Positions 6,537 to 16,965 are shown, counted from the first letter of the stretch. The stretch is DNA of 64,000 bases from Oscillospiraceae bacterium (GCA_900752435.1 CAADVD010000002.1:1-64000); one strand, 5' to 3'. Notes: generated by a model from the letters alone, not told the origin. A program made the numbers and translations.

Positions 6537-9500
6537 GTGATCAATGATGGAAGTTCAGGAAATCATGGCGGTGATATTGCTGTAATTGGTATTGGCTGCC
6601 GTTTTCCGGGCGGTATGGATTCACCTGAAAAATTTTATGATGCACTGCTGGATCAAAAGTGCTTTATAATGCCAGCACCAGAGGAAAGAAAGCCTCTTTT
6701 TGACAGCAGTGCTTCGGATTATTGCCGCAAAGCCGGTTTTCTCAGTGAGGATATTAACCTTTTTGATAATAAATGCTTTGGGGTTTCGGAGCTTGAAGCA
6801 GAGAGAATGGATCCTTGTCAGAAGCTTATGCTGACCGTTTGCCGTGAGGCGTTTGAAGACGCTGGCTGCCGACTTGACCGCCTTTCAGGCAGCGATACAG
6901 GCGTTTATGTTGGTTCTTCTACGGAGGAGTATGTACCGGTAATGCTTGACAGAAAGCACAGTGGTCTCAATTCGTCTTCTGAGGATATTACGGGGATGCT
7001 GCACGGCTTTCTTTCGGGAAAGATATCTTATGCCTTTGGTTTGCAGGGGCCCTGTATTACGGTGAATACTGCTTGCTCAACCTCTGTCACCACTCTTCAT
7101 CAGGCCGTTGTGGGATTGAATGCCCATGACTGCGATATGGCTGTTGCGGGAGCTGTCAGCATTATGTTCCTTTCGGAGATAACAGACGAGCTTGCTGGGC
7201 TGAATATTCTGTCAGAATCGTGCAGTGTAAGGGCGTTTGACAAAGCGGCAAATGGTACTGTAAGGGGAGAGGGTGCTGCTGCTGTTGTGCTAAAGCGTCT
7301 TGACGATGCTATTCGCGATCAGGATAATATTTATGCAGTTATCATGGCAAGTGGTCTTAATCAGGATGGGAGAAGTTCTGGAATAACAGCTCCCTACGGC
7401 CCGGCTCAGGAGAAGCTCATCCGCAGAGTGTGGAACAGAGCAGGCGTTTCTGCCAGAGATATTGACTATATTGAAACCCATGGCACCGGCACAAAGCTGG
7501 GTGACGCGATTGAAATTTCATCACTTGCTAATGTTGTTGGCGGTACCGACAGGAATAAGCCTATTTACATCGGTTCGGTAAAGCCGAATATAGGACATTT
7601 GGAGGGGGCTTCCGGTTTTGCGGGAATTATCAAGACGATCATGGCGCTGCGTCGCAGGCGTATCGCTCCGGAAATAAATTTCGACGTACCCTCCGAACAG
7701 ATTGACTGGAATTCTACCATTCTCAAGGTGAATACAGAGCCTGTTGAGTGGGAAAAGCCGAATAACTCTCCACGTATCGCTTGTGTAAGTTCATTCGGAC
7801 TCAGCGGTACAAACGGGCATGTAGTTCTGCGGGAGTATATTTCTAACGAGAATGTGGCTGTCTGTGAAGCGTCCAATTATGCTGGAGGATTTATAAAATT
7901 CAGTGCAGAGACTGAGCGTGGGTTGAAGAATCAGCTTAAACAGATGAAAAAAATTTGCAGTACGATTCATGACGAGATTCTTCCAGATTTCGCTTACAGT
8001 CAGAATGTCATTCGGTCTGATTTTCGGTACAGAACATATTTGCCCGCAGACAGCACAGATGAGCTTTCGGCTGCTGTCGATGATGCGCTGCTGAGAGCAT
8101 ACTCTCCACATAAAGAGAGACGCAGAGTAACAGCAATGTTCACAGGTCAGGGTTCTCAATTTCCGGGAATGATGAGAGGGCTTTATGAGAGCTGTGCAGT
8201 TTTTCGCGGATACTTTGACATTTGCTGTGAAGTATACTCCCAAGTAAAAGGGGGAGACCTACGTAAAATATGCTTCTCCGATGATGAAACAGTAAATATT
8301 ACGGAATTTTCTCAGCCAGCAATTTTTGCAACGGAAATTTCCCTGTATGAAACGATGAAAAGCCTTGGCGCAGAATTCAATACAGTGATAGGCCACAGCA
8401 TTGGTGAATATGCAGCCGCCTGTGCTGCGGGAATTTTCAGCATTGAGGACGGTATGCGCATAGTAATAAAACGCGGAGAACTGATGAACTCAACCAAGCG
8501 TCAGGGCGCTATGCTTGCGGTAAAAGCCAGTGCTGATGAGGTGCGTTCTATAGCTGAAGAAGCGGGTGTTTATATTGCGGCATCAAATAGCCCGTCGCAG
8601 ACGGTTCTTTCCGGTGAAAAAGAAAAGCTTGAGACGCTTGTCGATGTTTTTGAGGAGCATAAGATAAAGCACACCTTCCTGAATGTATCGAACGGTTTTC
8701 ATTCTGCTCTTATGGATGAGATACTTGAGCCGTTTCAACAGGTATTTAAGAGTGTGAAATTCAGAAAGCCCTCACTGCGCATTATATCAAATGTTACAGG
8801 AAAAGTTGGCGGAAGGGATATGATGTGTGTAGATTACTGGGTAAGACACATCCGTTCTGAGGTGAAATTCGCCGAGGGTATACGCGGTATTAGAAACCCG
8901 GGGGAAAATATTTTCCTTGAGATTGGTGCTAAGCCAGCTCTTGCCGCATTTGCTGAAAAGTGCCTTAGCGAGCCGGTTGATACGGTGTTTATGAGCTTTG
9001 GCAGAGGCGGTGATATGGATGTGCTGAGAGATACTTGCTTCCGTCTGTATTCACTGGGGATGAATATGGACTGGGAGAATCTGTACGCTGATGAGATTCA
9101 CAGAAAGCTGCGTCTTCCTACTTTTGCGTATGATATGAAGAGCCTTAGTATTCTGAAAGACTATGTCCCCTCATCGGCAAAGGCTGAGAGCAATGTGCGT
9201 AAAAGCTTTACAAAGGAACAGATAAATCATCTTGTGAAACAGATCATTGCAGAAAAGCTTGACATTGACATCAGCAGTGCCAAAGACAAGGAAAATCTGT
9301 TGACCTATGGAATCAGTTCTGTGCTGGTATTGCAGGCATCGGCATATTTTAACCGTTATTTTGGTGTACGCCTCGGGCTCGATCGACTGATGGAGAACTG
9401 TAGTATATGCGGATGGACTGAACTTATTGCTGCGGAATTTGAATCAGGCAGCGGAGCTCAGGACAGCGAAAAGAGAATTGCTGAAGCGGTGGAGCATGTT

Positions 9501-12500
9501 GGGGTTAGATTTCCACTGACCAAGATTCAAGAGTCCTACTTCGTCGGTCGGCGTCATGAAATTCCTTGGGGCGGCACGGGCTGTTACGCTGGCTTTGAAA
9601 TGGATATGAAGAATCTTGATATAACTCGTTTTGAAGATGCAATGAAAAAGACGGTTCAGCGACACGAAATGCTGCGTTGTATTATAACAGAGGACGGTGA
9701 TCAGTACATTCCCGTAAGCTGTGATCCGCAGCTTACGATTTATCGGCGAAGCAGTATCAGGAATATGGAGGCGCATCTTGCGGCGGTTCATGATGAAATT
9801 ATGACGCAGGTTCTTCCTATTGGCAAGCCTCTCTGGGATATGCGTGCAACTGAGCTGGATCCTAATAATTGGCGCATACATTTTGGAATAGATTTTATGA
9901 TTGCAGACGCGCTTAGCTTGAACGTTTTCTGGAGAGATATGGAACGGTTTTATAAGGGTGAGGAACCGGAACCTCTGGGATTTACGTATTATGATTACTT
10001 GAAGTATACCTCTGAAAATTTTGATACAAAGGGATTTGAAGCTGATAGGGAATACTGGAATAACAGGGCCAAGGACTTTCCAGAACCTCCGCAGTTACCT
10101 TACAGTGGAACAGAGGATAGGAATCTCTATAAGAAATTTGTCAGAAGAAGTGCAGTGCTTTCTGCTGAGGAGTATAAGTCTCTCATCGCAGGATCGGGTA
10201 GTCAGGGGCTGACGGCAGCTTCGGTTCTGCTGGAGCTTTTCAGCGAAGTGCTTGCTTCGCGTAGCGCGGACAGCCGGTTTGCTGTTATGCTGACCACCTT
10301 CCGTCGTGAGAATATCCATAATGATGTTAACAGTATTGTGGGGGATTTCACAAATCTCATGCTAACTGAGATTAATATTGATGGTGCTGGAGTTATAGAA
10401 AATGCCAAGAAGCTTCAGTCAACCATACAGCGTGATTATGCTCATGGCCTTTATCCGGCAGTTGACTTTGTAAAGTATATCGGCGCGGTACGGGGCGAAC
10501 AGATTCTTTACCCTGTTGTGTTCACCAGCGCCATAGGAGTAGGCAGTGTACGTTCAGGAAATATGTTCGTTGATCGTATTGTTTCCGCAGCATCGACAAC
10601 TCCGCAGGTGTTCCTTGACCACCAAATATATGAAAATCCGGATGGCGGGCTGACCTTGTCGTGGGATACTGCGGATCATGTTTTTATGCCGGGCGTAGTA
10701 GAGGATATGTTCTGCGTGTATGTGAAACTGGTCAAGCAACTTTGCAGAGAGGGCTTCTTTGACTTTGCTGTTCATGAGCTGAGAAGTCAACGAGACATCG
10801 CGGTACAGAATAGCGCCAATTTTACTGAAAAGCTTGTTCCGGAAAAGGACATGCTTGCGCATTTTGAGAATATTTGCTACAAGTATGCCGACAAGATTGC
10901 AGTTGTGTGTGATGAAAGCTCTATGACATACGGTGAGCTTCTCGATTTCGTGAAAAAAACTGCAAGCTGCATAAACAGCAGAGGTCTTGAAAAGGGCTTC
11001 CTTGCCGCTGTAGATATGAAAAAATCCTGTGAGCAGATTGGCGTAATTGCGGGTATAGTCTATGCAGGCGGAGTTTATATACCTATGTCCTTCAATCAGC
11101 CTGCGGAGCGTACTGCGGGGATCATGAAAAGGGCAGGCTGTAGTGTGATCTTTCGCAGTGTACGCTCAGATGACTTAACTGATTTTCTTCAAATCACGGC
11201 CGAGTCTGTGGCAGAGTATTCCGAAACTGCGGAAAAAATTGCTGTTTCAGAAGACGATCCTGCTTACATAATTTATACATCAGGTTCAACCGGTGAGCCA
11301 AAGGGCGTTAAGATAAGTCATGGCGCGGCTATGAATACAATCATGGACGTTATCGGAAAATATAATATCGATAGCAGAGATGTTATTTTTGGGATATCTT
11401 CTGTAAGCTTTGATCTTTCTGTATTTGATATTTTTGCTGCGTTTAACACGGGTGCAACACTTGTTCTGCCAAGTGACGAGAAGCGTACCGATCCTGTTTA
11501 CTGGAGTCAATACACGGAAAAGTATGGCGTTACAATATGGAACTCCGTGCCTTCAATAATGGAGCTTTACTGCGATTATATGCAGCAGTCTGGATTGACA
11601 AACAATACTATTAGACGCATCATTCTTTCCGGTGACTGGATTCCTGTGACACTGCCAGAAAGAATCAAAAAGATTTTTACTGCTTCACAGTTGACGTCAA
11701 TGGGCGGCGCCACAGAGGCTTCTATTTGGTCAAATTATTATGAGTGCAGCAGCTTTGACCGTTCCTCGCGTTCAGTGCCTTACGGTTATCCACTTGCAAA
11801 TCAAAGATTCTACATTCTCGATGAATACGGCAGGCGCTGCCCACAGTGGGTAGAGGGTAAACTTTACATCGGCGGAAAGGGGCTTGCACTCTGCTATCAT
11901 AATGCGGAGGATCTAACGGAAAAGGCGTTTATTGAATCACCCATTGTCGGAGAAAGAATTTACGATACCGGCGATTATGGAAGGTATATTGAGGATGGTA
12001 TGATTGAGTTTCTCGGACGCAAGGATCAGCAGGTTAAGATCAATGGCTACAGAATTGAACTGGGTGAAATCTGTGCAGCATTCCGAAAAACGGGAATACC
12101 TGGTGAGATGCAGGTAATTCCGGTTGATGACGCAGACGGTGGCCGTATGCTTTCGGCATTCATAAAGCGCGAAGGGAATGCATCGGACGAAAGCGTTCAG
12201 ATAATCAGAGAAAAGCTCGGAAGGCTGCTTCCCAGCTATTTCATTCCGAAAACTGTTATGTATGTTGACCGCTTTCCACTCACTGCAAATGGTAAGCTTG
12301 ACAGAAAAAAACTGGTGAGTCTTCTCAAAAACTATGTCGCTAGAAACGAAAAAACGGAGAATGAGTCTGTTTCAGCAGACAACAAACTGCTGAATGTTAT
12401 CAGAAATACTCTTGGAAAGAAAGATTTGAATTATTCCGACAGATTTGATTCAATCGGTGTTTCTTCCATGGAAATAATAAGGCTTGCAAATGGACTTGAA

Positions 12501-14048
12501 CAAAAATTTGGCACACGTCCTCCAATTTATGAGATGATGAATGGCTACCGTGTTGGACGTCTCGCTGAATTTTATTCTGATAAAGAGAATGTACAGCATA
12601 CGACAAATGAAGCGGATCAATCGGGCGCTCCATCTTCACGTAGTGGAAGCCTTGCTGAGGATGTTATTCTCAGGCTTTATGCAAAGGGCGTTACGCTGTA
12701 CACTGAGAATGGTAAGCTCAAATTTCGCTCCAGAAATCCCATAGGGACGGAGGATATGGCATTGCTGAAAAGCAACAAGCCGGATGTTATTCAATGCCTT
12801 GAAAATGGCTTCAATCCTGAAATGGAAACGTTTTCACTTGCAGATGTTCAAAAGGCTTATCTTGCAGGACGTGCTCCCAATATTGAGCTGGGTGGTATTT
12901 CGGCGCATTACTACACCGAGTTTGAATATGACGGTGATCTGGATATTCAGCGTTTCCGCAGAGCAGTGGATACAGTCGTTGAAAATCAGGATATGCTCAG
13001 AACGGTAGTTCTTTCTTCTGGACGGCAGATTGTGTTGGGCAGAAGTGAGCGTGTGGAAATTCCTTTAAATAAGGAACCTAATGAGCAGAAGCTTGCTGAG
13101 ATACGCAAAAAATGGGCTGCTCATAATTTTGAAACGGGAAACTTCCCGATGTTCCATATGGAGGTAAGTAAGTTCTCTGGGGGCAGAACCGTAATACATT
13201 TTAGCTTCGATTGTATGATATTCGATGGTTGGAGCACAGAGCTTATGTTTAGGCAAATTTTTGAGGTTTATAACGGAAAGAAAATGAAGCCTCTTGGCTG
13301 TACATTTAGACAGTTTATTGAAAATGCGGAGGAGGTGTCCGACGATGATTATATCTATGGACTGATAAAGAATATGCCACCTGCGCCCGTACTTCCTTAT
13401 GCGACGCCTCTTGCGGAGATAAGGTCACCTGAATTTGGCAGATTGAAGCGCACATTTACGGTAGAGGAATCCGATTTAATAAGAAAGGCTGCAGCTGAAT
13501 ATGACGTAACGCTTACGGTTTATATGTGCACAAAATATATGGAGCATATTGCAGAATGGTGCGGTAATGAGGAATTTACCCTTGATCTGACGCTTTATAA
13601 CAGACCATATATTCATGAGGATGTTGCGAGAATGATAGGGGACTTTACCAATATTACGTTTATCAGCTACCATGGCGGCGAATACAACTCTTTCATGGAC
13701 GCCGTAAAGGATGTTCAGGGACAAATGTGGCAAGCGGTTGAACATAGAGAAAGCAGCGGAATAAAGCTGATAAATCGTCTTGCGAAAGGCGCACCAGGTA
13801 AGGCTCTGTTTCCTGTTGTTTTTACAAGTCTTGTGGGAGGAGGAAATGACAGCGGGACACAGAAACTGAAGGAGGTTTACTCCATAAGCCAGACTCCGCA
13901 GGTTTCACTGGATTTCCAGCTTTATGAGAGAAACGGCATAATATCTGTCGTTTGGGATCACGTCAAGCAGGCATTTGATGAAAGTGCGCTTGCGGCTTCC
14001 TTTGAGGCTTACATTGTGCATCTGCTGAACGGAGGTCTGCTTGAATGA
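6537..14048 (+). CDS. Hybrid PKS/NRPS megasynthase KS-AT-ACP-Cy-A-PCP-(TubC-like)-Cy
   Basis: 2503 aa. KS (about 10-430) with Cys180 (TACSTS), His315 (ETHGTGT) and His354 (NIGH) all present. AT (about 530-830) with GHSIGEYAAA (Ser621) and NGFHS in place of HAFH, most like malonyl-CoA ATs. Carrier Ser928 (YGISSV). Cyclization domain 1 with the DxxxxDxxS motif as DFMIADALS (Asp1119). A domain (about 1440-1930) with pocket D-L-F-N-I-S-M-I-W, close to the Cys code. Carrier Ser1977. A TubC-like docking region at about 2039-2088. Cyclization domain 2 with DCMIFDGWS (Asp2225) ends the protein. No KR, DH or ER domain follows the KS-AT. GTG start with SD TTGGAGG (6524-6530); overlaps the next gene by 4 bp. 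It would extend the FAAL-loaded acyl chain with malonate, add Cys as a thiazoline, then make a second ring with Cys from another protein. Confidence 0.92.
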   Translation: MINDGSSGNHGGDIAVIGIGCRFPGGMDSPEKFYDALLDQKCFIMPAPEERKPLFDSSASDYCRKAGFLSEDINLFDNKCFGVSELEAERMDPCQKLMLTVCREAFEDAGCRLDRLSGSDTGVYVGSSTEEYVPVMLDRKHSGLNSSSEDITGMLHGFLSGKISYAFGLQGPCITVNTACSTSVTTLHQAVVGLNAHDCDMAVAGAVSIMFLSEITDELAGLNILSESCSVRAFDKAANGTVRGEGAAAVVLKRLDDAIRDQDNIYAVIMASGLNQDGRSSGITAPYGPAQEKLIRRVWNRAGVSARDIDYIETHGTGTKLGDAIEISSLANVVGGTDRNKPIYIGSVKPNIGHLEGASGFAGIIKTIMALRRRRIAPEINFDVPSEQIDWNSTILKVNTEPVEWEKPNNSPRIACVSSFGLSGTNGHVVLREYISNENVAVCEASNYAGGFIKFSAETERGLKNQLKQMKKICSTIHDEILPDFAYSQNVIRSDFRYRTYLPADSTDELSAAVDDALLRAYSPHKERRRVTAMFTGQGSQFPGMMRGLYESCAVFRGYFDICCEVYSQVKGGDLRKICFSDDETVNITEFSQPAIFATEISLYETMKSLGAEFNTVIGHSIGEYAAACAAGIFSIEDGMRIVIKRGELMNSTKRQGAMLAVKASADEVRSIAEEAGVYIAASNSPSQTVLSGEKEKLETLVDVFEEHKIKHTFLNVSNGFHSALMDEILEPFQQVFKSVKFRKPSLRIISNVTGKVGGRDMMCVDYWVRHIRSEVKFAEGIRGIRNPGENIFLEIGAKPALAAFAEKCLSEPVDTVFMSFGRGGDMDVLRDTCFRLYSLGMNMDWENLYADEIHRKLRLPTFAYDMKSLSILKDYVPSSAKAESNVRKSFTKEQINHLVKQIIAEKLDIDISSAKDKENLLTYGISSVLVLQASAYFNRYFGVRLGLDRLMENCSICGWTELIAAEFESGSGAQDSEKRIAEAVEHVGVRFPLTKIQESYFVGRRHEIPWGGTGCYAGFEMDMKNLDITRFEDAMKKTVQRHEMLRCIITEDGDQYIPVSCDPQLTIYRRSSIRNMEAHLAAVHDEIMTQVLPIGKPLWDMRATELDPNNWRIHFGIDFMIADALSLNVFWRDMERFYKGEEPEPLGFTYYDYLKYTSENFDTKGFEADREYWNNRAKDFPEPPQLPYSGTEDRNLYKKFVRRSAVLSAEEYKSLIAGSGSQGLTAASVLLELFSEVLASRSADSRFAVMLTTFRRENIHNDVNSIVGDFTNLMLTEINIDGAGVIENAKKLQSTIQRDYAHGLYPAVDFVKYIGAVRGEQILYPVVFTSAIGVGSVRSGNMFVDRIVSAASTTPQVFLDHQIYENPDGGLTLSWDTADHVFMPGVVEDMFCVYVKLVKQLCREGFFDFAVHELRSQRDIAVQNSANFTEKLVPEKDMLAHFENICYKYADKIAVVCDESSMTYGELLDFVKKTASCINSRGLEKGFLAAVDMKKSCEQIGVIAGIVYAGGVYIPMSFNQPAERTAGIMKRAGCSVIFRSVRSDDLTDFLQITAESVAEYSETAEKIAVSEDDPAYIIYTSGSTGEPKGVKISHGAAMNTIMDVIGKYNIDSRDVIFGISSVSFDLSVFDIFAAFNTGATLVLPSDEKRTDPVYWSQYTEKYGVTIWNSVPSIMELYCDYMQQSGLTNNTIRRIILSGDWIPVTLPERIKKIFTASQLTSMGGATEASIWSNYYECSSFDRSSRSVPYGYPLANQRFYILDEYGRRCPQWVEGKLYIGGKGLALCYHNAEDLTEKAFIESPIVGERIYDTGDYGRYIEDGMIEFLGRKDQQVKINGYRIELGEICAAFRKTGIPGEMQVIPVDDADGGRMLSAFIKREGNASDESVQIIREKLGRLLPSYFIPKTVMYVDRFPLTANGKLDRKKLVSLLKNYVARNEKTENESVSADNKLLNVIRNTLGKKDLNYSDRFDSIGVSSMEIIRLANGLEQKFGTRPPIYEMMNGYRVGRLAEFYSDKENVQHTTNEADQSGAPSSRSGSLAEDVILRLYAKGVTLYTENGKLKFRSRNPIGTEDMALLKSNKPDVIQCLENGFNPEMETFSLADVQKAYLAGRAPNIELGGISAHYYTEFEYDGDLDIQRFRRAVDTVVENQDMLRTVVLSSGRQIVLGRSERVEIPLNKEPNEQKLAEIRKKWAAHNFETGNFPMFHMEVSKFSGGRTVIHFSFDCMIFDGWSTELMFRQIFEVYNGKKMKPLGCTFRQFIENAEEVSDDDYIYGLIKNMPPAPVLPYATPLAEIRSPEFGRLKRTFTVEESDLIRKAAAEYDVTLTVYMCTKYMEHIAEWCGNEEFTLDLTLYNRPYIHEDVARMIGDFTNITFISYHGGEYNSFMDAVKDVQGQMWQAVEHRESSGIKLINRLAKGAPGKALFPVVFTSLVGGGNDSGTQKLKEVYSISQTPQVSLDFQLYERNGIISVVWDHVKQAFDESALAASFEAYIVHLLNGGLLE

Positions 14049-14770
14049 CAGAGTTAAAGAAAATTATTCCGTCGGTAGAAAATATCTATGACACGTCTCC
14101 GGCTATTCTGTGCTTTGGTCATGCGGGCAGCTACAGCGGCGTATTCCGCGATTGGTTAAATGCTGCGGAGGATTTGTCTATTCTTCCGGTGGAGCTTCCC
14201 AGAGAGAAAACTTTTTTTGATGATATTGCGGCGTTTGTTGCGAAGTCGTTAGCGCCAGTTCTGCGGGAAAGAGGCTACTGCGTTTTCGGTCACAGTATGG
14301 GAGCAGCATTCGCGTTTGAAACGGAGTATATTCTTGAAACTGAGTATAACCTGTGTGCGGAAGGTGTTTTCGTGTGTGGCAGGCATTCTCCCGACATGAA
14401 TAAGGAGGAGTTCTATCGCAGTTCGATGGACCGAGAGCGACTTATCCTTGAGATGAAGCGCCTTGGTGGGATTGATGAAACGCTTCTTGAAAACAAGGAG
14501 TACACCGATATTATAATTCCTTTTATCAGAGAAGATTATAGAATACATGAGAGCTACAGCTACAGCGGACACAGGATTAGATGCCCGCTGGAGGTTGATC
14601 TTGGGGTAGGGGATGTTTCGGTTTCAATTGCTGATACGAATGGCTGGCGAAATATGACTGACAGCGGTTTCACGCGGAAGTTATTCGACGGCGGACATTT
14701 TTTTCTGTATGATGACATGAAGTATTTCAGATACCTGTATAGAAGGTGTCGGGAAATATTCGAATTTTAG
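14045..14770 (+). CDS. Type II thioesterase 1
   Basis: 241-aa alpha/beta hydrolase of the PKS/NRPS type II thioesterase family, which removes stalled or wrong acyl groups from carrier domains. Nucleophile Ser84 in FGHSMGAAFAFE, catalytic His in DGGHFFLYDD near the C-terminus. An N-terminal ILCFGHAGSYSG replaces the usual FPYAGG segment. Its ATG overlaps the stop of the megasynthase (ATGA), so the two are translationally coupled. One of three such enzymes in the cluster. Confidence 0.9.
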   Translation: MTELKKIIPSVENIYDTSPAILCFGHAGSYSGVFRDWLNAAEDLSILPVELPREKTFFDDIAAFVAKSLAPVLRERGYCVFGHSMGAAFAFETEYILETEYNLCAEGVFVCGRHSPDMNKEEFYRSSMDRERLILEMKRLGGIDETLLENKEYTDIIIPFIREDYRIHESYSYSGHRIRCPLEVDLGVGDVSVSIADTNGWRNMTDSGFTRKLFDGGHFFLYDDMKYFRYLYRRCREIFEF

Positions 14771-14778
14771 GAGTGAGT

Positions 14779-16965
14779 ATGGATAATTCAGAAATCGCTG
14801 TGATTGGTATGAGCTGCAGATTCAATACGGCTGATTCCGTTTACGCACTGCACCGCACGCTGCTAAGAGGTAAAGGCTGCAAATGCGGTGACAGCGGTGA
14901 AAGAGTGGCGCTTATGGGCTATTCCGGCGCTCTGGGACTGGATCAAAGAATAGCATTTATAAACAATATAGAGTATTTTGACAATGATTTTTTTCATATT
15001 ACCAGCCAGGAAGCAATCAGGCTTTCACCGGAGCTGAGGATTGCACTTGAGCTTGCGGTTATGGCGGTTCTCGACGGAGGATATCCACCGGATAGTTTGA
15101 AAGGAACATGCTGTGGTGTTATTGCCTCTATAAGCGGCAAAGGCTACAGAGAGCATTGTGCAGAAAAGGATCCACTCTCAAACTATGGCAACAGTCCCTC
15201 TATGGCGGCAGGTTACATTGGGCATTACTTAGGCGTTGAAGGACCTGTAATGATGACAGACAGCGACGCTTGTACCTCTTCTGCGGGGATAATGGCTGCG
15301 GCTGAGCTTCTGCGCAGCGGTTCGGCTGATATGATGCTTGTGGGGGGCGCAGAGCTTGCGCTTTTCAGTGATGACGAGGGCGCAGGTACATATATGGCTT
15401 CCCTTGCACCTGATAACTGTTGTATTCCGTACAGCAAAAAAGCTGGCGGGACAGTCACTGGTGAGGGCGGCGGCTTTATTCTGATGAAACGGTTGTGCGA
15501 TGCTGTCCGCGACGGAGATTACATCTATGGCAGACTGCTTGGATATTCCTTTGGCAGCGCAGGGCTTCACAGCGGATCCCCCTATTCGCCGGATTGTAAT
15601 GTTCAGCTTCGTATCATGAAAAGAGCCTGGGAAAATGCAGGGGGTGTTTTACCGAAGGAGTTTGAGGGCGGCGCGATTGGTATAGCTGCTTCGGACAAAA
15701 CGGAAATAGCCGCATTTTCGGAACTGGTGGAAGGTGAAGCAATATGCGGCTCTGTACGCCATGCAGTTGGTCATAATGGCCATTTGTGTGGCCTTGCTTC
15801 AGTTATAAGAACCATGCTTTCTTACAAGAACAATGTGGCGTATCCTCTCGGTGACTATGCGGCAAAGGGAACGATAAAGGCTAATAATCTGCGATTTCTG
15901 GAAAGTCCTGTTCCTATGGATGAAGAAAAAATTCGTTATACTGGTATAAATTCATTCGGCGTAAATGGCGCGTGCGTTCATATAGCCGCTGCCAGTTATA
16001 ATGAAAATCATAAACCGAATGATAACACAGATGAGGATAATTGCTTGGTTGTGCTGTCAGCTATGAGTGCGGATTCGCTTACTGCTCTTATGGAACAGCT
16101 TGAGGAATATCTCGTCCGCAGCGATGCAGATATAAATGACGTTATTTACACCCTCAATGCGAGAAGAAAGTTGTATCCGGTGCGTCGTGCGGCATTCTGC
16201 AAAAATCGCAGGGAGCTTCTAGATCTGTTATCAGCCTGCAGCAAAAACGTTCATGCAGATATGAATGAAGTGATTCTTCTTGTTGAGGATAAGGACAATA
16301 TATTGGCGGAATCGGCGGCGGGCAGATTTCTGGAAAGCGGTTTGTTTACACCTTATATAGCCGAATACAACGATGGCAATCTCATAATTTATCCCAGTAA
16401 TGACTTTAATGCCACTGTGGAGTATCAGGATATTGCTGCGCCGCTTATTGTAAGCTCTTATGACAATGGATTAGCGGATTTGCTCCTTAACAATGAAAGC
16501 TATGAAGAAACGGTAAAATATTGTGCGCTTCATTCTGCAAGGATTCACTGGAACGCCTACTACCGCAGAAAAGCCTATAGAAATTATCCTCTGCCGGGTT
16601 ACAGCTTTGAAAAGAAGCGTTTTTGGCATCGGAGTTTCAGAAAAGTGCAGGTGATGGAGTCAATATCAAGTTCTGAAGCGGTGCAGCAGAGAGCAGCTGC
16701 AGCTCAGAAAGACACACTGTCTTCTGACAATGAGCAGAAGCTTATGGATGTTATGCGGATGCTTTGGAAGAAACACCTTGAACTGACCGAAGAGATAGAA
16801 TACGATGATAATTTCTTTGAGCTGGGGGGAAATTCGTTAACCGGCGGAATGGCTCTCGCAGAGCTGAAGGAATTGACAGGTGCAGACATCGCGTTCACGG
16901 ATATGTATGAAAATCCAACTATTCGTGCCATAACACAGTTTTATCTGAAAAGGACGGGAAGCTGA
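14779..16965 (+). CDS. KS(defective)-linker-ACP protein, AT-less PKS module
   Basis: 728 aa. The N-terminal ketosynthase fold (about 1-420) keeps the active-site Cys165 (DACTSS) and a late His (VGHNGH), but the first catalytic His region (normally HGTGT) reads AIGIAASDKTE and is lost. Such a KS should not catalyse decarboxylative condensation; it may only pass chains on (KS0-type). About 210 residues follow where an AT would be. They keep only the typical post-AT ending (NYPLPGYSFEKKRFWH) and no GHSxG. A carrier domain with Ser686 (LGGNSLTG) ends the protein. The ATG at 14779 follows SD TAGGAG (14768-14773); an earlier in-frame start at 14746 overlaps the previous gene and lacks an SD. Compare the related protein at 37456. 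Confidence 0.85.
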   Translation: MDNSEIAVIGMSCRFNTADSVYALHRTLLRGKGCKCGDSGERVALMGYSGALGLDQRIAFINNIEYFDNDFFHITSQEAIRLSPELRIALELAVMAVLDGGYPPDSLKGTCCGVIASISGKGYREHCAEKDPLSNYGNSPSMAAGYIGHYLGVEGPVMMTDSDACTSSAGIMAAAELLRSGSADMMLVGGAELALFSDDEGAGTYMASLAPDNCCIPYSKKAGGTVTGEGGGFILMKRLCDAVRDGDYIYGRLLGYSFGSAGLHSGSPYSPDCNVQLRIMKRAWENAGGVLPKEFEGGAIGIAASDKTEIAAFSELVEGEAICGSVRHAVGHNGHLCGLASVIRTMLSYKNNVAYPLGDYAAKGTIKANNLRFLESPVPMDEEKIRYTGINSFGVNGACVHIAAASYNENHKPNDNTDEDNCLVVLSAMSADSLTALMEQLEEYLVRSDADINDVIYTLNARRKLYPVRRAAFCKNRRELLDLLSACSKNVHADMNEVILLVEDKDNILAESAAGRFLESGLFTPYIAEYNDGNLIIYPSNDFNATVEYQDIAAPLIVSSYDNGLADLLLNNESYEETVKYCALHSARIHWNAYYRRKAYRNYPLPGYSFEKKRFWHRSFRKVQVMESISSSEAVQQRAAAAQKDTLSSDNEQKLMDVMRMLWKKHLELTEEIEYDDNFFELGGNSLTGGMALAELKELTGADIAFTDMYENPTIRAITQFYLKRTGS

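Noticed and set aside
7791..8243. Antisense frames of 100-240 codons across the megasynthase and core genes (e.g. 7791-8243, 48662-49378, 57708-58655)
   Set aside because: They are shadows of well-supported genes on the other strand, with no motifs or SD sequences of their own.
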